Source: Prorocentrum cordatum (taxonomy: Eukaryota > Sar > Dinophyceae > Prorocentrales > Prorocentraceae). Taken from it: DNA of 64,000 nt. The DNA lies in assembly GCA_963575745.1 (NCBI GenBank), contig CAUYUJ010017647.1, forward strand, positions 1-64,000, written 5' to 3'. Shown one piece after another: positions 1-10,236 of this stretch. Every line of letters starts with the position of its first letter. The first letter of the stretch is position 1. The notes beneath the pieces were generated by a model that saw only the letters and a list, made by a program, of their open reading frames with translations, was not told where the DNA came from and did no database searches. The position numbers and the translations under genes were made by a program.

Positions 1-1121
1 GGCAGGCTATGGATGTCTCTCGCACACGAGGCGATCCTGAATGATCTGACGCATTCCAGTGGAAGCGCGAGGGTCTTCAAAAATAGTTGCCTCAGGAGAT
101 ATGGGCGGAACACCGTCTCTACGTGTGTCGAACAATCTCAAGTTTTCGATTCTGTGTCGATTCTCTGCACTCTTACCAGTGAGAGGAGCTCTACGAGGTT
201 CCCGGCGGTGACTAGGTTGACGGTTCACCGCCGGCGCCAGTTAGCCGACCCGACGAAAAGAGACAATGTGATAACTTTGAGTCGGTTTTCTGAACTTTTT
301 GCAGAGTTTTGAAATTCATTTTAAGAAAAAAGATTTTTGAGCCGAGCATTGGCATATAAACTCCTCTCTGAGAGCAGCTCAGCTCTCTCGATGCATTTTT
401 GCATGAGCTGACTTCCAGGAACTGAGCGAATATGAATATCCAAAAAATAGAATTTGAAGATTTTCGAAAAATCTCAATTTTTCGATTCTGTGTCGATGCT
501 CTGCGCTCTCACCAGTGAGAGGAGCTCTACGAGGTTCCCGGCGGTGACTAGGTTGACGGTTCACCGCCGGCGCCAGTTCGGGCACAGGGTGGAGCTAGTT
601 AGCCGACCCGACGAAAAGAGACAATGTGATAACTTTGAGTCGGTTTTCTGAACTTTTTGCAGAGTTTTGAAATTCATTTTAAGAAAAAAGATTTTTGAGC
701 GGTGAATAACAATATAAATTGAATTCTGAGAGCAGAAGGAGTCTGTAGCCCAGGTATTACTATCGAAAAATTTCCAGGAACAAACCATGTACCACCACTT
801 TTGCAGATGACGGTGGTTTCGTCAACTTAACTTGAGCTGTAGGCAGGCTATGGATGTCTCTCGCACACGAGGCGATCCTGAATGATCTGACGCATTCCAG
901 TGGAAGCGCGAGGGTCTTCAAAAATAGTTGCCTCAGGAGATATGGGCGGAACACCGTCTCTACGTGTGTCGAAAAATCTCAAGTTTTCGATTCTGTGTCG
1001 ATTCTCTGCACTCTTACCAGTGAGAGGAGCTCTACGGGGTTCCCGGCGGTGACTAGGTTGACGGTTCACCGCCGGCGCCAGTTGGCCCACCCGGCCAGAA
1101 AGGACAAAGTGGCGAAATTAT
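1..1121 (+). repeat. Spacer-B and type-B hairpin blocks
   Basis: Three type-B hairpins lie at 187-242, 521-577 and 1026-1083, each preceded by GAGCTCTACGAGG. Positions 1-240 recur at 842-1081 with about two differences, and about 104 bp after the first hairpin (239-342) recur after the second (597-700). The block therefore grew by recent direct duplication. I see no gene; the short open frames cross hairpins and repeat between copies. Confidence 0.85.
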
Positions 1122-2802
1122 TCGTATTGGTCGAGTCATCTTGAGAAGCACTCTCGGTTTTGTTCACTCAACTTGCGCTGAGAGGGGGCTACAGTGCTGG
1201 TTGTCATATGAATCGATTCAAAGAGATCATGCGCGTCCGCCTGTCGAATCCAGAGCTCGGAACTCGGTCTGCTGCCCGAACTAGGTTCGTAAAACTATTG
1301 TATTGTTCGAGTCATCCTGAGAGATGCTGTCGGTATTCTGCACTGACCTCGGGCTGTAGAGGGGCTGCAGGGCTGGTAATGACAGGAGTCGATTCGCAGA
1401 CATCAGACGCGTCCGCTTGTCGCATTCAGAGGTCAAAAAATATTCACTATGAGTCAGAATGTTGGTAGGTGCTGTCGGTTTTCGCAACTTAAGTCGAGCT
1501 TGGAAGCTCTACGAGTTCCCCGGCGGTAACCAAGGTTGACGGTTTACCGCCGGCGCCCAGTAACTTGTAGAGCTTCCCTAAGCAAGTAACTCGTAGAGCT
1601 TCCCTCAGCAAGTTATTGCTGGAAGCTTAAGATTAATTCCGGCGCGCCCCAGAGCTAGTTGGCTCGAAAAATCTCGACTGAACTTTTGACAACTTTTGCT
1701 CGGTTGAACAACTTGTTCTTGAAATTTGACAATTCGTTAGAGCTCTAGAATTTTTTCCCGTGATATTCGATCTTATTCCCGCTCGCGATCTCGATCTCAG
1801 CTCGATCGGGTGAATATTACTATCGAAAAGCACTGTGGCGGGATCGGCCGTTTCGAGTCATCTTGACACATGCTGACGGTTTTTTGAACATAACTCGAGC
1901 TTCAGGGCAGCTACAGAGCTGGTAAGCACAGGTAATCAATGTAGAATGATTAGGCGCGTTCGCCTGTTGAACCCAGAGGTCCGAACTCGGTCTGGTAGCC
2001 GAGGTAGGTCCGCAAACCTATTAGTGTTAGTCGAGTTATTGTAGCAGACGCTCTCGGTGTTCTGTACTTTTCTCGAGCTATAGGGAAGCTACAGAGCTCG
2101 TAAGCACAGCTAATCGATGTGGAATTACTAGACGCGTTCGGCTGTTCAATCGAGAGGTCTTAACTCGGTCTGTCAGCCGAGCTAGGTCCGGAAACCTGTT
2201 CGTATTATTCGAGTCATCTTGACAGGAACTCTCGGTTTTTGTACACTTAATTCGAGCTGTAGGACAGCTACAGAGCTGATATTTACAGACACCGATTCAT
2301 AATCCTCAGTTGCGTTTTTTTTGTCGAATCCAGAGCTCTGAACTCGGTCTGCTGCCCGATCTAGAATTTGTATTGGTCGAGTCTTCTTGAGAAGTGCTCT
2401 CGGTTTTCTTCACCCAACTCGCGCTGAGGGGGCTAGAGTGCTGATGGTCACAGGAATCGATTTGAAGACATCAGGAGCGTCCGCTTGTTGAATCCAGAGC
2501 TCGGAAATCGGTCTGCTACCCAAATTAGATCTGCAAAACTTCTATATTGTTGGAGTCATTCTCAGAAGTGCTGTCGGTTTTCTGCACCTAACTCGGGCCT
2601 GTAGGGGATGCAGGGCTGGTAATGACAGAAGTCGATTCGCAGACATCAGACGCGTCCGCCTGTCGCATTCAGAGGTCAACAACTGTTCACTATAAGTCGG
2701 AATGTTGGATGCTGTCGGTTTTCTCAACTTAAGTCGAGGTAGGAAGCTCTACGAGTTCCCTGGCGGTAACCAAGGTTGACGGTTTACCGCCGGCGCCCAG
2801 TT
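1122..2802 (+). repeat. 177-bp satellite arrays with two type-A hairpins
   Basis: Satellite monomers run 1122-1500 and end in a type-A hairpin at 1501-1560. Inverted arms beginning AACTTGTAGAGCTTCC and AACTCGTAGAGCTTCC follow at 1560-1625; they complement GGAAGCTCTACGAGTT just before the hairpin, so the whole can fold as two nested stems. Spacer A (about 1630-1850) and more monomers (1851-2740) end in a second type-A hairpin at 2741-2802. No gene seen. Confidence 0.85.
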
Positions 2803-4840
2803 ATTGCTGGAAGCTAAGAGTAATTCCGGCGCGCCCCAGAGCTAGTTCGCTCGAAAAATTTCGACTGAACTTTTGACAACTTTTGGTCGGTTGAAAATTT
2901 TGTTCTCGAAATTTGACAATTCGTTAGAGCTCTAGTATTTTTTCCCGTGATATTCGATCTTATTTCCGCTCGCCATCTTGATCTCAGCTCGATCGGGTAA
3001 ATATTACTATCGAAAAGCACTGTGGCGGGATCGGCCGTTTCGAGTCATCTTGATACACGGTGACGGTTTTCTCAAGATAACTCGAGCTTCAGGGCAGCTA
3101 CAGAGCTGGTCAGCACAGCTTATGGATCCAAAATGATCAGACGCGTTCGCCTGTTGAACCCAGAGGTCTGAACTCGGTCTGATAGCCGAGGTAGATGCGC
3201 AAATCTATTTGTATTATTCATGTCATCTTGACAGCCGCTCTCGATTTTCTGTACTTAACTCGAGCTGTAGGACAGCTACAGAGCTGATATTTACAGGAAC
3301 TGATTCAGAATGATCAGTTGCGTTTGTTTGTCGAATCCAGAGCTCTGCTGCCCGATCTAGAATCACAAAATTATTTGTATTGCTCGAGTCATCTTGAGAA
3401 GTACTCTCGGTTTTCTTCACTCAACTCGCGCCGAGGGGGGCTACAGTGCTTGTTGTCAAAGGAATCGATTTAAAGAGATCAGGCGTGTCCGCCTGCCGAA
3501 TCCAGATCTCGGAACTCGGTCTGCTGCCCGAACTGGGTCCGCATAATTATTGTATTGTTCGAGTCATTCTGAGAGGTGCTGTCGGTTTTCCGCACTTAAC
3601 TCGGGCTGATGAGGGGTCGACATCAAACGCGTGCGCCTGTCGCATTCAGAGGTCAAAAAATATTCACTATGAGTCGGAATATTGGTAGGTGCTGTCGGTT
3701 GTCTCAACTAAAGTCGAGCCAGGAAGCTCTACGAGTCCCCCGGCGGTAACCAAGGTTGACGGTTTACCGCCGGCGCCCAGTAATTCCGGCGCGCTGGAGA
3801 GCTAGTTGGCTCGAAAAAAAAAGAACTGAACTTTTCACAACTTTTGGTCGGTTGAATTTTTTTCTCGAAATTCAACAATTCGTTTGTGCTCTAGTATTTT
3901 TTCCCGTGATATTCGATCTTATTCCCGCTCGCCATCTTGATCTCAGCTCGATCGGGTACCTTTTACTGCCAAAAAGCACACTGGCGGGATCGGTAGTTTC
4001 GGGTCATCTTGTCACGCGGTGTCGGTTTATGTCCTTAACTCGAGCTGTAGGGCAGCTACAGAGCTGGTAAGCACACCTATCGCTTTCAGAATTATCAGGC
4101 GCGTTCGCCTGTTGAATCGAGAGGTCTGAACTCGGTCTGCTAGCCGAGCTAGGTTCGCAAACCTATTCGTATTATTGGAGTCATCTTGACAGACGCTCTC
4201 GGTTTTCTGTTTTTAACTCGAGCTGTAGGGCAGCTACAGGGCTCATTGTCACAGAGATCGATGGGAAATCATCAGTCGCGTTCGTCTATTAAACCAAGAG
4301 CTCTGAACTCGGCCTGCTGCCTGAGCTAGGTTCGCGAAACTATTCGTATTGTCCGGATCATCTTGAGGAGTGCTTTCGATTTTCTGCACTCAACTCGTGC
4401 TGGGCAGGGCTACAGTGCTGCGGGTCACAGATATCGATTTGCACACATCAGGCGCGTCTGTCCGTCGATTTCAGAGCTTGGAACTCGGTCTGCTGCTCAA
4501 ACTAGGTCCGCGAAACTATTCTATTATTCGAGTCGATACTGTCGGTTTGCTGCACTTAACTCGGGCTGTAGAGGGGCTGCAGGGCTGGGAATCACATGAG
4601 TGGATTCGCAGACATCAGACGCGCCCGCCTGTCGCATTCAGAGGTCTGAACTCGGTTTGATATTCGAACTGGATTGCGAAACTGTTTGTTTCTTGTTAGA
4701 GTCATCTTGAGAGGTGTGAAATCGCTTGGGCTGAAAAACTGGTCGTTCTTTGGAGTTTTCTTCCACGCTATATACTGTCAGGAAGCTCTACGAGTCTCCC
4801 GGCGGTAAGAAAGGTTGACGGTTTACCGCCGGCGCCCAGT
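2803..4840 (+). repeat. Two composite units: spacer A, monomers, type-A hairpin
   Basis: Spacer A starts near 2813 and 3781, each time followed by degenerate 177-bp monomers. Type-A hairpins close the units at 3721-3780 and 4780-4840. The second unit ends with a special terminal monomer (4690-4780) that changes into ...TATATACTGTCAGGAAGCTC before the hairpin. No gene seen. Confidence 0.85.
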
Positions 4841-7422
4841 TGGCCCAGCCGGCCGAGGCGGACAATGTGGCAACTTTTGGGTGGTTTTGCAATTTTTTGA
4901 AAGATATTTGACCATTTATTTTGAAAAAGCAGATTTTCACGCCGAGCATTGGCATATGAACTCCTCTCTGACAGCAGCTCAGCTCTCGATGCATTTTTGC
5001 ATGAGCTGACTTCCGGGAACTGAGCGAAAATGAACATCGAAACAATCGAATTTCAAGATTTTCGAAAAATCTCCATTTTTTGATTCTGTGTCGATTCTCT
5101 GCGCTCTTACTAGTGAGAGGAGCTCTACGAGACCCCGGCGGTGACCAGGTTGACGGTTCACCGCCGGCGCCAGTTCCGGAGCGCTGGAGAGCTAGTTGGC
5201 AAGAAAAATCTCGACGGACCGTTTGGTGACTTTTGGTCGGTTGAAAATTTTGTTCTCGAAATTTGACCATTCGTTAGAGCTCTAGTGTATTTTCCCGTGA
5301 TATTCGATCTTATTCCCGCTCGCCATCTTGATCTGAGCTCAATCGGGTATATTTTACTGCCAAAAAGCGTCCTGGCGGGAACAGCCGTTTCGAGTCATCT
5401 TGATACGCGTTGTCGGTATTTTGTTCTTAACTCGAGCTGTACGGCAGCTACAGAGCTGGTAAGCACGCCTATCGCATTCAGAATTATCAGGCGCGTTCGC
5501 CCGTTGAATCCAGAGGTCTGAAATCGGTCTGCTAGCCGAGCTAGGTCCGTAAACCTATTCGTATTATTCGAGTCGTCTTGACATGCGCTTTCGGTTTCCT
5601 GTACTTAACTCGAGCTGTAGGGCAGCTACAGAGCTGGTAAGCACACCTATCGCATTCAGAATTATCAGGCGCGTTCGCCTGTTGAATCCAGAGGTCTGAA
5701 CTCGGTCTGCTAGCCGAGCTAGGTCCGCAAATCTATTCGTATTATTCGAGTCGTCTTGACAGACGCTCTCGGTTTTCTGTACTTAACTCGAGATGTAGGG
5801 CAGCTACAGGGCTCATTGTCACAGACATCGATGGGGAATGATCAGTCGCGTTCGTCTATTGAACCGAGAGCTCTGAACTCGGCCTGCTGCCCGAGCTAGG
5901 TTCGCGAAACTATTCGTATTGTCCGAATTATCTTGAGAAGTGCTCTCAATTTTCTGCACTCAACTCGTGCTGGGGGAAGGCTACAGTGCTGCGGGTCACA
6001 GATATCGATTTCCACACATCAGGCGCGCCTGTTGGTCGATTCCAGAGCTCGGAACTCGGTCTACTGCTCAAACTAGGTCCGCGAAGCTATTCTATTATTC
6101 GAGTCGATACTGTTGGTTTTCTGCACTTAACTCGGGCTGTAGGGGAGCTGCAGGGCTGGGAATCACATGAGTGGATTCACAGACATCAGACGCGCCCGCC
6201 TGTCGCATTCAGAGGTCTGAACTCGGTTCGATACTCGAACTGGGTTGCGAAACTGTTTGTTTTTTTGGTTAGAGTCATCTTGAGAGTTCTGAAATCGCTT
6301 GGGCTGAAGAACTAGTCGTTCTTTGGAGTTTTTTCCCACAGTATATACTCAGGAAGCTCTGCGAGTCCCCCGGCGGTAAGAAAGGTTGACGGTTTACCGC
6401 CGGCGCCCAGTAATTCCGGCGCTCTGGAGAGCTAGTTGGCTCGAAAAAAAAGAACTGAACTTTTCACAACTTTTGGTCGTTTGAAAATTTTTTCTCGAAA
6501 TTCAACAATTCGTTTGTGCTCTAGTATTTTTTCCCGTGATATTCGATCTTATTGCCGCTCGCCATCTTGATCTCAGCTCGATCGGGTACCTTTTACTGCC
6601 AAAAGGACACTGGCGGGATCGGCCGTTTCGAGTCATCTTGATACGCGTTGTCGGTATTTTGTACTTAACTCGAGCTGTAGGACAGCTACAGAGCTGGTAA
6701 GCACAGCTAATCGATGTAGAATGATTAGGCGCGTTCGCCTGTTGAACCCAGAGTTCTGAACTCGGTTTGTTAGCCGAGCTAGGTCCGCAAACCTATTAGT
6801 ATTATTCGAGTCATCTTGATTCGCACTGTCGGTATTCTGAACTTAACTCGAGATATAGGACAGCTACAGAGCTGGTAAGCACGCCTCATCGACTCAGAAT
6901 GATCAGGCGCGTTCGGCTGTTCCAACCAGAGGTCTGAACTCGGTCTGCTAGCCGAGCCAGGTCCGCAAACCTATTTGTATTATTCGAATCATCTTGATAG
7001 GCGCTCTCGGTTTTCTGTACTAAACTCGCTATAGGACAGCTACAGGGCTGATGGTTACAGAAACCGATTCAGAATCATCAGTCGCGTTTGTCTGTCGAAT
7101 CCAGAGCTCTGAACTCGGTCTGCTGCCCGATCGAGAATCGCGAAACTGTTCGTATTCTTCCAGTCATCTTGGGAGCTGCTGTCGGCTTTCTGCACTTAAC
7201 TCGGGCTGTAGGGAGGCTGCAGGGCGGGTAATCACAGGAATCGATTCGGAGACATCAGACGCGTCCGCCTGTCGCATTCAGAGGTCTGAACTCGGTCTGA
7301 TACTCGAGTTGGGCTGAAAAACTATTCGTTCTCTGCAATTTTTTTCGACATTATATGTTGTCAGGAAGCTCTACGAGTCCCCCAGCGGTAACAAAGGTTG
7401 ACGGTTTACCGCCGGCGCCCAG
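4841..7422 (+). repeat. Spacer B plus two further composite satellite units
   Basis: Spacer B (4841-5118) leads to a type-B hairpin at 5119-5175. Spacer A and monomers then run to a type-A hairpin at 6352-6420, and another spacer A and array run to a type-A hairpin at 7362-7422. Single-base and short indels break most open frames. No gene seen. Confidence 0.85.
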
Positions 7423-8723
7423 TTGGCCCACCCGGCCGAGGCGGACAATGTGGTAACTTTTCGGTGGTTTTGCGATTTTTTGAAAGATATTTGACAATTT
7501 ATTTTGAGAAAGCAGATTTTTCGCACCTGTAGACGACTATGAGGGCCTCTGCGTCTTAATATGAGCTCTCTAGATGCAGTTTTACTATCAAAAGACTTGG
7601 CGGAACCAACTTTAAGTCGACACCAAAAAATCATGTCTTCTCTTTTTCGAGAAATGCTTCCAGAAGCCCTCTCTTTCGATGCTGAGCACTCTCAGGCGTG
7701 TCAGGAGCTCTACGAGGTTCCCGGCGGTGACCAGGTTGACGGTTCACCGCCGGCGCCAGTTCCGGCGCGCTGGAGAGCTAGTTGGCAAGAAAAATCTCGA
7801 CGGAACTTTTGCTGACTTTTGGTCGGTTGAAAATTTGGTTCTCGAAATTCAACAATTCGTTAGAGCTCTAGTATTATTTCCCGTGATATTCGATCTTATT
7901 CCCGCTCGCCATCTTGATCTCAGCTCGATCGGGTGAATATTACTATCGAAAAGCACTCTGGCGGGATCAGCCGTTTTGAGTCATCTCGATACGCGCTGAC
8001 GGTTTTCTGAACATAACTCGAGCTGTAGAGAAGCTACAGAGCTGATGAGCACAGCTCATCGATGTAGAATGATTAGGCGCGTTCGCCTGTCTAATTTAGA
8101 GGTCTGAATCTGGTCTGTGAGCCGAGCTAGGTTCGCAAACCTATCCGTAGTATTCGAGTGATTTTGACAGGCACTCGATTTTCTGTACTTAACTCGAGCT
8201 GTATGACAGCTACAAAGCTGATATTTACAGAAACTGATTCAGAATAGTCAGTTGCGTTTGTCTGTCGAATCCAGAGCCCTGAACTCGATCAGCTGCCCGA
8301 TCTAGACTCGCGAAATTATTCGTATTGGTCGAGTCATCTTGAGAGATGTTCTCGGTTTTCTTCACTCAACTTGCGCTGAGCAGGCTACAGTGCTGGTTCT
8401 CACATGAATCGATTCGAAGAGATCATGCACGTCCGTCTGTCGAATCCAGAGCTCGGAACTCCGTCTAATGCCCGAATTAGGTCTGCGAAACTATTGTATT
8501 GTTCGAGTCATCCTCAGAGATGCTGTCGGTTTTCTGCACTTAACTCGGGCTGTAGGGGGGCTCCAGCGCTGGTAATGATAGAAGTCGATTCGCAGACATG
8601 AGACGCGTCCGGCTGTCGCATTCAGAGGTCAAATAATATTCTCTATAAGTCAGAATGTTGGTAGGTGCTGTCGGTTTCCTCAACTTAAGTCGAGCTAGGA
8701 AGCTCTACGAGTTCCCCGGCGGT
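7423..8723 (+). repeat. Spacer B, type-B hairpin, spacer A and array upstream of E1
   Basis: Spacer B (7423-7701) ends in a type-B hairpin at 7702-7760. Spacer A (7761-7965) and about four monomers follow, up to GGAAGCTCTACGAGTT. The next hairpin is interrupted in its loop by retrotransposon E1; only its left arm (to 8733) is here and its right arm lies at 14486-14519. No gene seen. Confidence 0.85.
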
Positions 8724-8733
8724 AACCAAGGTT
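8724..8733 (+). repeat. Left target-site duplication of E1
   Basis: AACCAAGGTT, the loop of a type-A hairpin, stands directly before the first base of E1 and is repeated after its A-run at 14486-14495. A 10-bp duplication fits target-primed reverse transcription with staggered nicks. Confidence 0.8.
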
Positions 8734-9181
8734 AGTGCATCGTGCAGTCAGGCAGCCTGCCCCCTGGCCCGCCGCGCGGGGGCGCGTGGCGATCGGGCCA
8801 CTTCGGCGACTTCGGCGAGTCCGAGGTAAGCAGGCCGCCTGCATTTGTTTGTATTTGTTTGTGTGCATTGTTGCGGCATTTTGCCGCGTCGAGCTGGGCG
8901 GGACGAGCCAGAGTCAATCGATCGATTTGGACCGCTGGGGAGCCAACTTCGGACATTGGGAGTGGGAGTATCTTGCCAGACAGGTTGGTGGAGCTCGTCA
9001 CGACGATAAGGATTCTCTAGTCGACATACCATCTGGACCACCTGATCTCTCTCCCACTTTACCTCACCATCCTGTTGCCCCATATAACTTTCATCAGTTA
9101 AGTGCGCATCTCAAACGTACTCGAGAAGATCGATCGTTCTGTGCGAAGTGGAATATCCCTTGTAATATCTCAGACGGCAAG

Positions 9182-10230
9182 ATGGCTGCCTCATCAGCTG
9201 CTGCGGTCCCCGAGGTTTTCGCCATGGACGCCACTGATATGCCCGTTCCAGGAGCCAAGGAGGAGGAGGTCCCAGAGGGAAAACGTGTCAAAATTCAGAC
9301 GGTTGAAGGCCTCGAGGAGGCCATGACAAAGGGGATGGACAAGATCACGACGCTTGTTGCATCTCTGGGAGGTAAGATGACGGAGGGCTTCCAATCAACA
9401 CATCGAAGCATCACGGATCTCGGCACCCAACTCAATGCTCGTGTTGATTCGGTGGAGAAAAATGTACAGCAGGCGATGACGGACATAGATGCTATTACTA
9501 AGAAGGTTGAGGATCAGAGGCTCCAGATAATCCAGCTCCAGCAGGCTCCTGCAGGTGGGGCCCCCAGAGCAGGCACCTCTACGACAGCGTCCTCGGCGGA
9601 AACTCGGCAGTCAGTGCAGAATTTCACCCCATCGTTCGTCGAGCTCAAGGGATGGGTGACGGACTGGAGGGATGCAGAGAAGCGTCAGGAGGAGATGTTA
9701 TCACAGCAGGCGTTGAATTCACTACTGAATGAGGTCCTGGCTGGAGAATGGTTCAGTGGTGTGAAGGAGTTTCTGGACCTGAACCAATCCAAGAGGTTCA
9801 ACACAGGTAGAGAGGCATGGGGGTATTCGCGTGCTCGGCTCTATTTCCAGAATGGGGTTACCAGTGACCAACTGTGGGATCTCCGTCGTCGACTCGTTGC
9901 CGCGATCGCCGACAACAAACTCCAGCACGCTCCCAGGGCCCTCAAGGTCCACGTGGAGGCCCCCCCCCCTGGAAGAAGCCCCATCTGGATGCCGCTGGGA
10001 TCTTTCAGGCCAAGTTCAAGAGTTTCAAGAAGCATCATTCGAATCTCAGGGCTGAGACGGGACCACCGATTACGTTCATGTGGGGCTCCAGTGACCACTT
10101 ACCACCTCCAGGGAAGATTGTGGCCAAGTTCTCTCTGCAGAATGGCTGGGAGATTACTCGTGCAATGAATCAGCTTGAGCCAGGGATCAACATTGATGAG
10201 TTGCGAGCGAGGATTTCCAGTACGAACTAG
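9182..10230 (+). CDS. E1 ORF1: coiled-coil nucleic-acid-binding-type protein (one frame break)
   Basis: I start at ATG 9182, the first ATG in the frame, although the frame is open back to about 8735. An acidic N-terminus is followed by a likely coiled coil (about 9290-9540, heptad-like, rich in K, D, Q and L). After an Ala/Gly/Ser linker comes a domain shared with the E2 and E3 ORF1s: F-x-P-x-[FW]-[VI]-[ED]-[FL]-[KR]-G-W, then R-x-Y-F-x-x-G, then A-P-[PW]. The layout resembles L1 ORF1p (coiled coil, RRM-like part, C-terminal domain), but that homology is inferred. The frame breaks at the ten-C run (9960-9969). The continuation lies one frame back (-1) and ends at TAG 10228-10230, which fits a one-base indel, a sequencing error or -1 slippage. 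It probably binds element RNA and acts as a chaperone. Confidence 0.75.
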
Positions 10231-10236
10231 AGGTGC
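10228..10236 (+). promoter_or_regulatory. E1 ORF1/ORF2 stop context, possible readthrough site
   Basis: TAG-AGG-TGC separates ORF1 from ORF2 in the same frame. E2 has TGA-GGG-TGC and E3 has TGA-CGG-TGC at the same place. The first ATG of ORF2 (10375) lies beyond the WNV and E endonuclease motifs, so initiation at an AUG would lose catalytic residues. Readthrough is inferred. Confidence 0.5.

Noticed and set aside
2992-3012. CRESS-DNA replication origin (NANTATTAC)
   Set aside because: GAATATTAC and CAGTATTAC occur in both spacers, but the stem around them is weak and lost in many copies (TTTTACTGCC), and no Rep gene is present.
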